DNA of 64,000 bases, from the NCBI RefSeq assembly GCF_003852425.1, contig NZ_QAJN01000010.1, forward strand, positions 390,963 through 454,962, given 5' to 3'. The notes beneath the pieces were generated by a model. It was not told where the DNA came from. It worked only from the letters and a program-made list of their open reading frames with translations, and did not search any database. A program made the position numbers and the translations under genes. Positions within the stretch are counted from its first letter, which is position 1; each line of letters starts with the position of its first letter. Below, piece by piece: positions 11,160 to 20,917 of this stretch. The stretch comes from Paucibacter sp. KBW04 (lineage in GTDB: Bacteria > Pseudomonadota > Gammaproteobacteria > Burkholderiales > Burkholderiaceae_C).

Positions 11160-11942
11160 TCAAGGCAGCCAATCCATGGCCGCTGTGTGTTCGGGAATGG
11201 CGAATTTGGGCTCGTAGTACGGGCCCTTGAAGTAGAGACCATCGGCCGGAAAGGTGGGCGCGGCCTGGGCCCGATTGCGGGCGGCCAACACCTCGGCCAG
11301 CCAGGCCAGGTTTCGCGTGCCATTGCCCACGGCGATCAGGCAACCCATGATGTTGCGCACCATATGGTGCAAAAAAGCCGAGGCGTCGAAGTCAAAGCGC
11401 CAGTAAGCACCGCGACGGGTGATCTCAATCGCTCGCAAGGTCTTGATGGGCGATTTGGCCTGGCACTGAGCCGCCCGGAAGGAACTGAAATCATGCTCGC
11501 CAATCAAGAGGCTGGCAGCAGCACGCATGGCCTCCAGATCCAGGGGCCGGAACACCCAGCCCACGCCCCCAGCCTCGATGGCCGGGCGCACCACCGACTC
11601 CAGCACCAGAAAGCTGTAACGCCGCCCCTGAGCGGAGAAGCGCGCATGGAAGTCATCACCAGGAAATGCACACCACTGGATCGCCACATCGGGCGGCAGA
11701 TAGCGATTCGTGCCGCGCACCCAGGAGGCGGCCTCGCGCTGGATCTCGGTGTCGAAATGCACCACCTGATTGAGCCCGTGCACCCCCGTGTCGGTGCGGC
11801 CGGCGCAAATCGTGCGTACTGGCTGGGCGGCGAACTGGCTCAGGGCCAGCTCCAGCACGTCCTGCACGGTCTGGCCATCCGTCTGGCTCTGCCAGCCGTG
11901 ATAGCCCTGGCCGCGGTAACTCACTCCCAGCGCGATGCGCAT
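11160..11942 (-). CDS. truA: tRNA pseudouridine(38-40) synthase
   Basis: Converts uridines 38-40 of the tRNA anticodon arm to pseudouridine. The motif CAGRTDTGVHGLNQVVHF near residue 44 carries the catalytic Asp. The length of 260 residues is usual and the start MRIALGVSYRGQGYHGWQ is typical of the family. It is first in the trp-acc cluster after the fimV terminator, and so probably close to the promoter for that transcription unit. Confidence 0.96.
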   Translation of the reverse strand: MRIALGVSYRGQGYHGWQSQTDGQTVQDVLELALSQFAAQPVRTICAGRTDTGVHGLNQVVHFDTEIQREAASWVRGTNRYLPPDVAIQWCAFPGDDFHARFSAQGRRYSFLVLESVVRPAIEAGGVGWVFRPLDLEAMRAAASLLIGEHDFSSFRAAQCQAKSPIKTLRAIEITRRGAYWRFDFDASAFLHHMVRNIMGCLIAVGNGTRNLAWLAEVLAARNRAQAAPTFPADGLYFKGPYYEPKFAIPEHTAAMDWLP

Positions 11943-12000
11943 GCGCTGTTCTCCTGTTTACGAACAATCCCGTCACTCGTCATCGCGCATTCCAAAAATG

Positions 12001-12030
12001 AAAAAAGGCGCTCGTGCATCGAGCGCCTTT
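12001..12030 (-). terminator. Rho-independent terminator after fimV
   Basis: A perfect 11-bp stem (12004-12014 with 12020-12030) and 5-nt loop. On the minus strand it is followed by a run of six T (12001-12006). It lies 20 nt beyond the fimV stop, so it ends the fimV message before truA. The stem also has short A/T flanks on both sides, but no plus-strand gene ends here. Confidence 0.85.
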
Positions 12031-12049
12031 GTAGAGCTGATGGGCGCGA

Positions 12050-14887
12050 TTATCGCAACTCGTCCAGCATGGCCTGCGCCTTGTCGCGCAAAGCCCCGCC
12101 GGACTTGGCGATCAGCTCCTGCAGCACCTCGCGCGCCCCTTCGGTGTCGCCGATCTGGCGGAACTCATCGGCCAGCTCCAGCTGGCGCATCAGCGGGTCA
12201 CCCTCGTCGTCCGCCAAGGCATCCTGGGCCTGCGCCAGATGATCGACCGGCGCTTGCACCTCGGGCGCTGCTTGCTTGTTCAGCATGTCCTCAAACTCCA
12301 GCGGCAAGTCGCCGTCAAAAGCCGAGGACTCGGCGGTAGGAATGGGTTCCGGCGCATGGGCCACGGTCTCGGGGCCATGGCTGTCGGGCAGGGAAAGGTC
12401 GATGGAGGACAGATCAAAGTCCAGAGCCCCGCCCTGCTCCGGCGCCGGCTTGTGCGCCTCGTCGAGTGGCAGATCCAGATCAAACTCCAGATCACCCGAG
12501 CTGTCCGGCGTCACCCGGGCCGCAGGCGCTTCAGGGGCAGCAGGCTCGGACAGATCAAAGTCCATGGACAAGGGCGCTTGCTCCACGCTGGTGGCCATGG
12601 CCTGGGTGGCTTGCATGGCCAGCGGGGACACCGGGGCCGGCGTGGGCGCGCCCAAATCCAGATCGAGATCCAGATCAAAGCCGCTGGCCGGGCCGGCATC
12701 CAGCACCGGACGACTCAAGCCCTCGGTGGGATGCGCAGCGGCGCTTGCCGTGTAGGGCAAGGTGCTGGCATTCATGGGCTCGGGCCGCTCTTCACGGCTG
12801 CCATCAGTCTGGGTAGGCGCTCCACCCGGCTGGTAGAGCGGATTGTCTGGATCGATCTGGCGGCCCAGCTCCTGAGCCTTGGCCCAGTCCTCGCCCGTAC
12901 CCTGGGTTTCGGCAAACAGGTGGATGGCCAGTTGCTCAAAGCCCTTGGTGTCGCGTCGCTTGGCGTAGACCTCCAGCAGTTTGAGGCGAATCGCCAGTCG
13001 CTCGGGGTTGGCGCGCAGTGCTTCCTTGAGGATTTCCTCGGCCTGCAGATCACGGCCGTAGGCCAGATAAACATCGGCCTCGGCCACCGGATCCACGTCG
13101 CCGATGGCGTCCAGCTGGCTCAGGGAGTAGTTCATCGAGGAGCCTGCACCGGCCGACTCGCGCGTGTCCACTCTCGCGCCACCGGTGGCGCCGAAGAAGG
13201 AGTCGGGCTGCACACGGCTCTCATGGAAGCCGGTGTCGGGCTTGCTGGCATCTTTGCGGCCACGCAGACGGTAAAGCCCCAGCGCGCCCAAGGCGGCTAT
13301 CAAGGCACCACCCAGAGGCAGCAGCAAGGAGTTGTCCAGCAATTGATCGATCAGGCTGGGCTCGGCCACCGGCGCTTGCGGCGGGGGCGCCAGCACGGCG
13401 CTGGCTGCAGAGGCCGCAGGCTTGGTGGCACTGGCCGCCGCCACACGCGCTGGAGCCGATGCCGGTGCCGAAGCCGCAGAGGCTGCCGCCAGCGCCGCCG
13501 AGGGCGCTTGCGCCGCGGGCAAGGCCACGGCAGGCGCCGTCACCGGCAAGGCATTCGCTGCGGTTTTGGCCGCATCAGTCTCGGCTGGCTTGGCCGCCGT
13601 CGCTGCTGCCGAAGCAGCGGGCTTGGCCGCGCTGGAGAGCTTCTTCAACTCCTCCACATTGCGGGTCAACTCGGCCACCCGGGCGGCCGCATCTTTTTTC
13701 TCGGTTTCCTTGGAGGCCTTGGCCACCTTGGCTGCGGCAGCATCGGCCGCGCTGGCGGCCTTGCTGAGCGTCAGCTTGTCGGGTGCGGTATTGGCGGCGG
13801 GCTTTTTGTCCTCCACCGCGGTCTGCACCTGACCCTTGGCTTGGCGCTCATTGTGTTCTTGCTTGAGCGTCGGCGCGGCCGCACCCAGGCGTTGGCGATA
13901 AGCACTGAAATCCGTGCTTTGGGCGCGTATCACCTGGCGTGCTTCGGCAGGGCTCAGGCTCGCCAGACTATCGCCGGGCGGCACTTGCAGAACCGCACCG
14001 GACTTCAGGCGATTCATATTGCCATCGACAAAGGCGTCCGGATTGTTGCGGTACAGACCCACCAACATCTGATCCAGAGACACCCCGGCGGGCTGTGTCT
14101 TGACCGCGATGCGGTAGAGCACATCACCGGGCTTGACCTTGTACTCGCTGGCCGCGACCAGCTTCTCGGTCGGGACCGGAGCCGGGCTGTTCGTCTTGGG
14201 GCTGGCTTCGGCGCGCGGCTTGGGCTCGGCCTTGGGGCGTGCTGCAGCGGCACTGCCGCCATTCGCAGCCGAAGCCGGCGCGGCTTCGCTAGGCGCTGCC
14301 GCCGGAAGCGCTGCGGGCGCGGGCGCAGGCGCCTGAGCAAACACGGGTGAAGTGACTGCCGCTGGCGCCGGGCCGGACGGGCGGGTCGCGGCCGGCGGAT
14401 CGAACAGCAAGGTGTATTCGCGCACCAGACGGCCGCTGGCCCAGGTGAGCTCCAGAATCACGTCGACAAAAGGCTCTTGCACCGCGCGGTCGCTGCTGAC
14501 CCGCAGATAAGAGCGGCCATCGCGGCGCGTCACCTGCACCTGGGTGCCGGTCAGCACGCTGTTGTATTCAACGCCGGTGGCGCGATAGGCATCGGGCGGC
14601 GCCACGCGAACCTTGAGGCTGCCGGCTTCTTCGGCGGTGAGGCTGGTGATATCGATCTCGGCCTTGAGCGTTTCACCCAGGGCGGACTGAACGGTCAAAC
14701 GACCCAGGCCGACGGCAGCGGCGCTGGTGCTGGCCACAAGCAGCGCGGCGGCGGCGATGTGCGAGAGGGCGAAACGCCCGAAACATGGAGCCAGGGAAGC
14801 GGCGAACAAGCCGGGCGAGCGGCTCACTCCCAAATTCCCTGACACCTCAGGCATTGCGCTGGTACTTTGTTTCAAGGCGTCCCCCAA
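12050..14887 (-). CDS. fimV: FimV/HubP-type polar scaffold protein
   Basis: Large envelope protein; FimV homologues bind peptidoglycan through LysM and organise the pole, type IV pili and cyclic-AMP signalling. In order: a long signal peptide (to about residue 58), the FimV N-terminal domain starting VGLGRLTVQSALGETLKAEI, an Ala/Pro-rich linker, and a LysM domain (YKVKPGDVLYRIAV near residue 246). After this come an Ala-rich linker with a short coiled-coil-like stretch, a membrane segment (LLLPLGGALIAALGALGLY near residue 523), and a cytoplasmic acidic region with TPR-like helices. The protein ends with the FimV C-terminal motif (residues 895-945). The start is uncertain: 14887 is a TTG, TTG 14875 has a purine-rich upstream stretch, and the first ATG is 14854. 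Confidence 0.9.
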   Translation of the reverse strand: MGDALKQSTSAMPEVSGNLGVSRSPGLFAASLAPCFGRFALSHIAAAALLVASTSAAAVGLGRLTVQSALGETLKAEIDITSLTAEEAGSLKVRVAPPDAYRATGVEYNSVLTGTQVQVTRRDGRSYLRVSSDRAVQEPFVDVILELTWASGRLVREYTLLFDPPAATRPSGPAPAAVTSPVFAQAPAPAPAALPAAAPSEAAPASAANGGSAAAARPKAEPKPRAEASPKTNSPAPVPTEKLVAASEYKVKPGDVLYRIAVKTQPAGVSLDQMLVGLYRNNPDAFVDGNMNRLKSGAVLQVPPGDSLASLSPAEARQVIRAQSTDFSAYRQRLGAAAPTLKQEHNERQAKGQVQTAVEDKKPAANTAPDKLTLSKAASAADAAAAKVAKASKETEKKDAAARVAELTRNVEELKKLSSAAKPAASAAATAAKPAETDAAKTAANALPVTAPAVALPAAQAPSAALAAASAASAPASAPARVAAASATKPAASAASAVLAPPPQAPVAEPSLIDQLLDNSLLLPLGGALIAALGALGLYRLRGRKDASKPDTGFHESRVQPDSFFGATGGARVDTRESAGAGSSMNYSLSQLDAIGDVDPVAEADVYLAYGRDLQAEEILKEALRANPERLAIRLKLLEVYAKRRDTKGFEQLAIHLFAETQGTGEDWAKAQELGRQIDPDNPLYQPGGAPTQTDGSREERPEPMNASTLPYTASAAAHPTEGLSRPVLDAGPASGFDLDLDLDLGAPTPAPVSPLAMQATQAMATSVEQAPLSMDFDLSEPAAPEAPAARVTPDSSGDLEFDLDLPLDEAHKPAPEQGGALDFDLSSIDLSLPDSHGPETVAHAPEPIPTAESSAFDGDLPLEFEDMLNKQAAPEVQAPVDHLAQAQDALADDEGDPLMRQLELADEFRQIGDTEGAREVLQELIAKSGGALRDKAQAMLDELR

Positions 14888-15119
14888 AGCAACAAAGCGG
14901 AACCCCCAGGGGTGCCGCCCGTTTCATTGATCAATTCTCGATTTTCAACAGCGCTCACTGGCCCATCCTGGTGCGCACGCTGCATTCGTCGTGCAGCTGA
15001 AATTCTCAACTGCGGCAAGCACATACGCATCGAAGCTCAGGTAAAGCCGCATAAGCACTCTTGACGCCCTGCAGATTGAACGCCGCTCGCCCGGATGTCG
15101 CAATTGGGCAACGGCTTTC

Positions 15120-15164
15120 AAAACACAAATGGCGCAAGCCCGAGCCAAGACTCGGCCTTGCGCC
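15120..15164 (-). terminator. Probable terminator after asd
   Basis: Inverted repeat 15131-15144 with 15151-15164, about 13 pairs with one mismatch and a 6-nt loop. On the minus strand it is followed by a T-rich stretch (ATTTGTGTTTT). It lies 19 nt beyond the asd stop. The remaining intergenic sequence to fimV (about 230 nt) shows no gene and should hold the fimV promoter; I cannot assign -35/-10 boxes. Confidence 0.7.
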
Positions 15165-15182
15165 ACCCTGGTCCTAAATCGC

Positions 15183-16313
15183 TCAGTTCGCCAGCAAGAT
15201 GCGCAGCATGCGGCGCAACGGCTCGGCCGCACCCCACAGCAGCTGGTCACCGATGGTGAAGGCGCCCACATACTCGGGACCCATGGCCAGCTTGCGGATA
15301 CGCCCAACCGGGATACCCATGGTGCCGGTCACGGCCACCGGGGTCAGATCCTTGATGGTGGCTTCGCGGGTATTGGGCACGACCTTTACCCACTCGTTAT
15401 CGGCGGCGATCATGGCCTCGATGTCGGCCAGGGGCATGTCCTTCTTGAGCTTGAAGGTCAGGGCCTGGCTGTGGCAGCGCATGGCGCCGACGCGCACGCA
15501 GAAACCATCAACGGGAATCGCGCTGGAGCCGAAACCCTCGCCAAGACCCAAGATCTTGTTGGTCTCGGCCATGCCCTTCCACTCTTCCTTCGATTGGCCA
15601 TTGCCCAGATCCTTGTCGATCCAAGGGATCAGGGAGCCGCCCAGGGGCACGCCGAAATTGGCGGTCTCGGCGGCGCTCAAGTTGCGCTGGGTGGCGATGA
15701 CCTGGCGGTCGATCTCCAGGATGGCGCTCTTGGGGTCATCGAGCAAGGCGCGCACCGAGGCGTTCAGCGTGCCGTACTGCGTCAGCAGCTCGCGCATATG
15801 TTGCGCGCCACCGCCGCTGGCAGCCTGGTAAGTTTGGGTGCTCATCCACTCGACCAGACCGGCCTTGTAGAGCGCGCCTACGCCCATCAGCATGCAGGAG
15901 ACGGTGCAATTGCCGCCGACCCAGTTCTTGCCGCCCTTAGCCAAAGCATCCTTGATGACCGGCATATTGACCGGATCGAGGATGATGACTGCCTCGGACT
16001 CCATGCGCAGCGTGGAGGCCGCGTCGATCCAGTGACCCGTCCAACCGGCCGCGCGCAGCTTGGGGAAGACCTCGCTGGTGTAGTCGCCGCCCTGGGCGGT
16101 GATGATGATCTCGCAGCGCTTGAGCTGTTCGATATCAAAGGCGCTTTGCAGCTTGGTTTCGTTCTTGGCCTGGGCCGGGGCGGCGCCGCCGGCGTTCGAG
16201 GTGCTGAAGAACAGCGGCTCGATCAGGTCAAAGTCTTTTTCCGCCGTCATGCGGTCCATCAGGACCGAACCGACCATGCCGCGCCAGCCTACCAATCCAA
16301 CAAGTGTCGTCAT
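15183..16313 (-). CDS. asd: Aspartate-semialdehyde dehydrogenase
   Basis: NADPH-dependent reduction of aspartyl phosphate to the semialdehyde, the branch point to lysine, diaminopimelate, methionine and threonine. The N-terminal Rossmann motif is [17 protein letters not shown]. The catalytic Cys lies in [14 protein letters not shown] near residue 135, and the substrate-binding His in [13 protein letters not shown] near residue 275. The length of 376 residues matches the gammaproteobacterial-type enzyme. The gene lies 100 nt downstream of leuB, behind a weak terminator. Confidence 0.96.
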   Translation of the reverse strand: MTTLVGLVGWRGMVGSVLMDRMTAEKDFDLIEPLFFSTSNAGGAAPAQAKNETKLQSAFDIEQLKRCEIIITAQGGDYTSEVFPKLRAAGWTGHWIDAASTLRMESEAVIILDPVNMPVIKDALAKGGKNWVGGNCTVSCMLMGVGALYKAGLVEWMSTQTYQAASGGGAQHMRELLTQYGTLNASVRALLDDPKSAILEIDRQVIATQRNLSAAETANFGVPLGGSLIPWIDKDLGNGQSKEEWKGMAETNKILGLGEGFGSSAIPVDGFCVRVGAMRCHSQALTFKLKKDMPLADIEAMIAADNEWVKVVPNTREATIKDLTPVAVTGTMGIPVGRIRKLAMGPEYVGAFTIGDQLLWGAAEPLRRMLRILLAN

Positions 16314-16334
16314 CGCTATTACCTCTATCGCCCT

Positions 16335-16361
16335 AAAAAAGAAAAGTCTGCGGACTTCTTC
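16335..16361 (-). terminator. Weak terminator between leuB and asd
   Basis: On the minus strand a short stem (GAC/GTC core, extended with one bulge, loop 16349-16352) runs into TTTTCTTTTTT (16335-16346). It lies about 55 nt beyond the leuB stop. The strong T-run supports termination; the short stem suggests some read-through into asd. Confidence 0.5.
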
Positions 16362-16413
16362 TCCCCCGGCTCGTGTCGCCAGGGGTGTAGGGGCGAGACG
16401 AACCGGAGCTGAA

Positions 16414-17517
16414 CTAGCCCTTAATGGTTTTGGTCATGGTGGTGGCGGCGTTCAAAGCTGAAACGACCGCATCACCCATCTCGCGCGTGCCCACCTTCTG
16501 GGTGCCCTCGCTCCAAATGTCTGGCGTGCGCAGACCTTGGGCCAATACAGCGGCGACAGCCGACTCGATACGAGCGGCAGCGACGGGCTGGTTGAGGGAA
16601 AATTTGAGCATCATGGCAGCGGAGAGAATTGTAGCCAAAGGATTGGCAATTCCCTTGCCCGCAATGTCGGGCGCGCTGCCATGGCTGGGCTCGTACAGGC
16701 CTTTGTTGTTCTTGTCCAACGAGGCCGAGGGCAGCATGCCGATGGAGCCGGTCAACATGGCGGCCGCATCCGAAAGAATGTCGCCGAACATATTGCCCGT
16801 CACCATCACATCAAAGCGCTTGGGCGCTTTGACCAGCTGCATGGCGGCGTTGTCCACATACATATGATCGAGTTCAACGTCGGGATACTCGGCGCCGACC
16901 TCAATCATGACGTCCTTCCAGAACTGGAAGGTCTCCAGCACATTGGCCTTGTCCACGCTGGTGACGCGACGGCCGCGCTTGCGGGCGGCCTGGAAGGCGA
17001 CGTGAGCGATGCGCTCGATCTCCGGGCGCGAGTAGCGCATGGTGTCGAAGGCTTCTTCGCTGCCGGGGAAATGGCCGTCCACCGCGGTACGGCGGCCACG
17101 CGGCTGACCAAAATAGATGTCGCCGGTCAGCTCACGGATGATGAGGATGTCCAGGCCCGCCACCAACTCGGGCTTGAGGCTGGACGCATGAGTCAACTCC
17201 GGGTAGCAGATCGCCGGGCGGAAATTGGCAAACAAGCCCAGATGCTTGCGCAGGCCCAGAATCGCCTGCTCGGGGCGCAGGGGGCGATCCAACTTGTCGT
17301 ACTTCCAGTCACCCACGGCGCCGAACAAAATGGCGTCGGCGTCCTTGGCCAATTGCAAGGTGGAATCGGGCAAGGGGTGGCCCGAGGCCTCATAGGCCGC
17401 ACCGCCCACCGGCGCGTGCTCCAACTCCAGGGGCAAATCCAAGACCTTCAGGACCTTGACCGCCTCGGCGACGATTTCGGTGCCAATGCCGTCACCCGGC
17501 AAAACTGCGATTTTCAT
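16414..17517 (-). CDS. leuB: 3-isopropylmalate dehydrogenase
   Basis: NAD-dependent oxidative decarboxylation of 3-isopropylmalate in leucine synthesis. It starts [15 protein letters not shown], and the upstream in-frame extension to 17571 overlaps leuD and was rejected. The substrate loop LGLFANFRP and the metal-binding acidic motif [11 protein letters not shown] near residue 220 are present. The NAD-binding segment is [18 protein letters not shown] near residue 275. The 367-residue length fits a betaproteobacterial LeuB. It is the last leu gene, 26 nt from leuD. Confidence 0.96.
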   Translation of the reverse strand: MKIAVLPGDGIGTEIVAEAVKVLKVLDLPLELEHAPVGGAAYEASGHPLPDSTLQLAKDADAILFGAVGDWKYDKLDRPLRPEQAILGLRKHLGLFANFRPAICYPELTHASSLKPELVAGLDILIIRELTGDIYFGQPRGRRTAVDGHFPGSEEAFDTMRYSRPEIERIAHVAFQAARKRGRRVTSVDKANVLETFQFWKDVMIEVGAEYPDVELDHMYVDNAAMQLVKAPKRFDVMVTGNMFGDILSDAAAMLTGSIGMLPSASLDKNNKGLYEPSHGSAPDIAGKGIANPLATILSAAMMLKFSLNQPVAAARIESAVAAVLAQGLRTPDIWSEGTQKVGTREMGDAVVSALNAATTMTKTIKG

Positions 17518-17543
17518 TTGCTGCTTTCTTTTGTCGGCCGGGC

Positions 17544-18194
17544 TCAAGCCACCAGGCGATTGTTCAACCAAGGCTTGGCGGCGATGCGCTCGGCCTCGTA
17601 ACTGCGGATCTTGTCGGCGTAACGCAGGGTCAGGCCGATATCGTCATAGCCGCCCAGCAAGCAATATTTGCGGAAGGCCTGCACCTCAAACGGCAGCTCG
17701 GCGCCATCGGGCTTGACCACCACCTGACGCTCCAGATCCACGGTCAGCTGGTAGCCGGGGAAGGCATGCACTTCGTCGAACAGGCGCGCCACCTGAGCCT
17801 CGGGCAAGACGATGGGCAGGATGCCATTCTTGAAGCAGTTGTTGAAAAAGATGTCGGCAAAGCTGGGCGCGATCAAGGCGCGAAAGCCGTACTGCTCCAG
17901 CGCCCAGGGCGCGTGCTCGCGGCTGGAGCCGCAACCGAAATTGCTGCGCGCCAAAAGCACCGAGGCGCCCTGGTAGCGCGGCTGATTCAGCACAAAGTCG
18001 GGGTTGGGCTTGCGGCTGGCTGGGTCCTGGCCGGGTTCGCCGGCGTCCAGATAGCGCCATTCATCGAAGAGATTGGGGCCAAAGCCCGAACGCTTGATCG
18101 ACTTCAGGAATTGCTTAGGGATGATCGCGTCGGTGTCGACGTTCTCGCGGTCCATGGGCGCAACAAGACCCTTGAGCACGGTAAATTTATCCAT
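17544..18194 (-). CDS. leuD: 3-isopropylmalate dehydratase small subunit
   Basis: Small (swivel-domain) subunit of isopropylmalate isomerase; it works with LeuC. It starts [28 protein letters not shown]-like, with the family signature [15 protein letters not shown] near residue 85. An AGGAGA ribosome site lies 7 nt upstream of the chosen ATG. An in-frame extension to 18224 has no support. Length 216 residues, normal for Burkholderiales. Confidence 0.96.
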   Translation of the reverse strand: MDKFTVLKGLVAPMDRENVDTDAIIPKQFLKSIKRSGFGPNLFDEWRYLDAGEPGQDPASRKPNPDFVLNQPRYQGASVLLARSNFGCGSSREHAPWALEQYGFRALIAPSFADIFFNNCFKNGILPIVLPEAQVARLFDEVHAFPGYQLTVDLERQVVVKPDGAELPFEVQAFRKYCLLGGYDDIGLTLRYADKIRSYEAERIAAKPWLNNRLVA

Positions 18195-18248
18195 CGAATT
18201 CTCCTTGAGAGCCCCGGCCTGCAAACTGGTTTGCGAGCCGGCACCCGG

Positions 18249-18389
18249 TCATTTCTTCTTGCTGCTGTCTTCGATCTTCTCGCCCACTTTTTGCAAGTCG
18301 CGACCAAAACCGTTGACGGTATTGCAGCCAGCCAAGGGCGCCAGCAGGGCCAAGCCCAGCGCGCACAGCAGCAGTTTTTTCAGCATCAT
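18249..18389 (-). CDS. Entericidin A/B-like small lipoprotein
   Basis: A 46-residue product: MMLKKLLLCALGLALLAPLAGCN, then a polar tail VNGFGRDLQKVGEKIEDSS and KKK. The N-terminus is a lipoprotein signal with lipobox LAGC (Cys at residue 22). The tail matches the entericidin pattern of a TVxGFGxDxxxxGxxIE core. In E. coli entericidins are small cell-envelope lipoproteins of a toxin/antidote pair; whether this one is toxic is unknown. A GAGGAG ribosome site lies 7 nt upstream of the ATG, which strongly supports translation. It sits between leuC and leuD on the same strand, 11 nt after leuC, so it is probably cotranscribed with the leu genes. Confidence 0.88.
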   Translation of the reverse strand: MMLKKLLLCALGLALLAPLAGCNTVNGFGRDLQKVGEKIEDSSKKK

Positions 18390-18400
18390 GGTTTGACTCC

Positions 18401-19819
18401 TCAAACGAGACGGCGCACGTCGACGAAATGCCCGTTCATGGCCGCCGCCGCCGCCATCGCGGGGCTGACCAAATGGGTACGACCACCGGCGCCTTGGCGG
18501 CCTTCGAAATTGCGATTGCTGGTGGAGGCGCAGCGCTCGCCCGGCTCCAGGCGGTCGGCATTCATGGCCAAACACATGGAGCAACCCGGCTCGCGCCACT
18601 CAAAGCCCGCGCCCTTGAAGATCACATCCAGGCCCTCGGCCTCGGCCTGCGCCTTCACCAAGCCCGAACCCGGCACAACCAAGGCCAGCTTGACGTTGGA
18701 CGCCAGACGGCCGCCGATGCGGCGCACCACGGCGGCGGCCTCGCGCATGTCTTCGATGCGGCTATTGGTGCAAGAACCGATGAAGACCTTGTCGATGCGG
18801 ATATCGGCCAGCGCCTTATTGGGCTCCAAGGCCATGTATTGCAAGGCGCGCTCGATGGCACCGCGCTTCACATCGTCTTTTTCCTTGTCTGGATCGGGCA
18901 CGCGCTCGTCGATGGCCAGGACCATCTCGGGCGAGGTGCCCCAGGTGACTTGGGGGCGGATGTCGGCCGCGTTCAGCTCGACCACCGCATCGAACTTGGC
19001 GCCCGCATCGGAATGCAGACCACGCCAGTATTGAACCGCCTGCTCCAGCTCGACGCCGGTGGGCGTGAAGGGGCGGCCCTTGACGTAGTTGATCGTCGTG
19101 TCGTCCACCGCGATCAGGCCGGCGCGGGCGCCGGCCTCGATGGCCATATTGCAGACCGTCATGCGGCCTTCCATGCTCAAGGCGCGGATGGCCGAGCCAC
19201 CGAATTCGATGGTGTAGCCGGTGCCGCCAGCCGTGCCAATTTTGCCGATGATGGCCAGCACGATGTCTTTGGCGCCCACGCCCTTGGCGACCTGGCCCTC
19301 CACCTTCACCAGCATATTCTTGGCCTTTTTGGCCAGCAGGGTCTGGGTGGCCAAGACATGCTCGACCTCGGACGTGCCGATGCCATGGGCCAGGGCGCCA
19401 AAGGCACCATGGGTGGAGGTGTGGCTGTCACCGCAAACGACGGTCATGCCGGGCAGCGTCGCGCCCTGCTCCGGGCCGATGACGTGGACGATGCCCTGGC
19501 GCTTGTCGCTCATCTTGAACTGGGTCAGGCCAAAGCGGTCGCAGTTCTGGTCCAGGGTGTCGACCTGCAGCTTGGAGATGGGGTCGGCAATGCCGCCGCT
19601 GCGGTCGGTGGTGGGCACATTGTGGTCGCTCACCGCCAGATTGGCGGAGATGCGCCAGAGCTTGCGGCCGGCCAGATCCAGGCCTTCAAAAGCCTGCGGG
19701 CTGGTCACCTCATGCAGCAGATGGCGGTCGATATAGAGCACCGTCGTGCCGTCGTCTTCGACGTGCACCACATGCTCGTCCCAGAGCTTGTCGTATAGCG
19801 TGCGCGGGGTGGCTGTCAT
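18401..19819 (-). CDS. leuC: 3-isopropylmalate dehydratase large subunit
   Basis: Iron-sulfur subunit of isopropylmalate isomerase (aconitase family). Ligands for the 4Fe-4S cluster are visible: Cys in [18 protein letters not shown] near residue 350, and the pair GCSMCLAMN near residue 412. [14 protein letters not shown] near residue 130 is the second family signature. The length of 472 residues is normal. Its ATG overlaps the TGA of the upstream LysR gene by 4 nt. Confidence 0.97.
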   Translation of the reverse strand: MTATPRTLYDKLWDEHVVHVEDDGTTVLYIDRHLLHEVTSPQAFEGLDLAGRKLWRISANLAVSDHNVPTTDRSGGIADPISKLQVDTLDQNCDRFGLTQFKMSDKRQGIVHVIGPEQGATLPGMTVVCGDSHTSTHGAFGALAHGIGTSEVEHVLATQTLLAKKAKNMLVKVEGQVAKGVGAKDIVLAIIGKIGTAGGTGYTIEFGGSAIRALSMEGRMTVCNMAIEAGARAGLIAVDDTTINYVKGRPFTPTGVELEQAVQYWRGLHSDAGAKFDAVVELNAADIRPQVTWGTSPEMVLAIDERVPDPDKEKDDVKRGAIERALQYMALEPNKALADIRIDKVFIGSCTNSRIEDMREAAAVVRRIGGRLASNVKLALVVPGSGLVKAQAEAEGLDVIFKGAGFEWREPGCSMCLAMNADRLEPGERCASTSNRNFEGRQGAGGRTHLVSPAMAAAAAMNGHFVDVRRLV

Positions 19820-20742
19820 GCTGGCTTCCTTGCTTTTTCGGTGGGATCAATGGTTCGAGATTGCGGGCACAAGGCCTCGACAAAACGTTGCAAAACGGTG
19901 GGCATGCGTTCCTGCCGGGCCACGCCAAGGCAGTAGTCGCGTGCGCCCCAGGCCTCGTCCAGGCGCAAGAGGCGAACCGCAAAAATACGGGAAAAGCGCT
20001 CGGCCGGCCCCTCGGGCAGCACGGCCACACCCAGGCCTGCTTCCACTAACTGGGCGATGGCATCAAAGCCGCGCACTTGCAGGCGGGCGTTCAAGGTGCG
20101 GCCCCGGGCCAGGGCCTGCTCGCGCATCAGCTCCTGGGCGGAGGCCCCGGCATGCAGGCCGATCAGGTCGTAGTCCAGCAAGTCACTGAAGGACACGGCC
20201 GAACGGGTGGCCAACTCATGCTCGGCCGGCACCAGCACCGCCAAACGGGCGGCACGGTAGAACCAATGCTCCAGGCGGTTGTCCAGCAGCGGCGGCGTAA
20301 AGATGCCCACATCGGCACGCCCCTCGGCCACGGCGGCCTGCACCTCGGCGCTGGTCAGGTCTTCCAGGCTGATGCGGATCTGCGGGTGGGCTTGCGAGAA
20401 CGCCGCCAGATCGGCGGGCAGACACTCGGCAATAGCCCCGCTATTGGCGGCAATGCGCAGATGGCCTTTGATGCCGCGCGCAAACTCCATCACCTCGCTC
20501 TCCAGCGCATGCAAGGAGGCATGCAAGGAGCGGATATGACGCACCAGGGCGCGGCAAGCCTCGGTCGGCTCCACACCTCGGGCGCGGCGCTCAAACAGCT
20601 GCACGCCCAGGCGCGACTCTAGATCCGACACCCGCTTGCTGGCCGCGGCCAGGGCCAGATGCTCACGCGCCGCCCCCTTGGTGATGGAGCGCACTTGCTC
20701 TATCGCCAAGATGAGGTTGAGGGTGGTGAGGTCGAGTCGCAT
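19816..20742 (-). CDS. LysR-family transcriptional regulator
   Basis: DNA-binding regulator with an N-terminal winged helix ([20 protein letters not shown], then [22 protein letters not shown] near residues 28-50). A periplasmic-binding-protein-like effector domain fills the rest. The 308-residue length is typical. The ATG at 20742 gives a normal LysR N-terminus; 11 upstream codons are open but unlikely. Its stop overlaps the leuC start, so it is cotranscribed with leuC-leuD-leuB. The ligand cannot be told from sequence. Control of the leu operon is plausible from position only. Confidence 0.9.
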   Translation of the reverse strand: MRLDLTTLNLILAIEQVRSITKGAAREHLALAAASKRVSDLESRLGVQLFERRARGVEPTEACRALVRHIRSLHASLHALESEVMEFARGIKGHLRIAANSGAIAECLPADLAAFSQAHPQIRISLEDLTSAEVQAAVAEGRADVGIFTPPLLDNRLEHWFYRAARLAVLVPAEHELATRSAVSFSDLLDYDLIGLHAGASAQELMREQALARGRTLNARLQVRGFDAIAQLVEAGLGVAVLPEGPAERFSRIFAVRLLRLDEAWGARDYCLGVARQERMPTVLQRFVEALCPQSRTIDPTEKARKPA

Positions 20743-20917
20743 AAGCTGGGGTCTCGGCCGGATTATCCTTCGCAATTCAGCCGATACAAGCTTAATTCAA
20801 CCCGCTCGATTCGCAATGCACGAAGCCTTGCTTGTTCAGGAATTGCGGCCCAATCATTTTGGCTATTCTGATCAGCGCTCAAAACCCCATGCCAAAGCCC
20901 TGCGCCCGGAGTTGCCC
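20743..20917. promoter_or_regulatory. Divergent intergenic region with repeated TTCGCAAT
   Basis: 175 nt between the LysR-leuC unit and the solute-binding-like gene. The octamer TTCGCAAT occurs at 20769-20776 and 20810-20817, 41 nt apart, about four helical turns. This spacing is compatible with a regulator bound on one DNA face, but no sigma-70 boxes are clear. A LysR target is a guess. Confidence 0.35.

Noticed and set aside
204-14350. Long plus-strand open frames over gltX, metZ, purF and fimV (for example 204-1838, 2683-4398, 12239-14350)
   Set aside because: They are antisense shadows in GC-rich DNA; the minus-strand genes have full family motifs.
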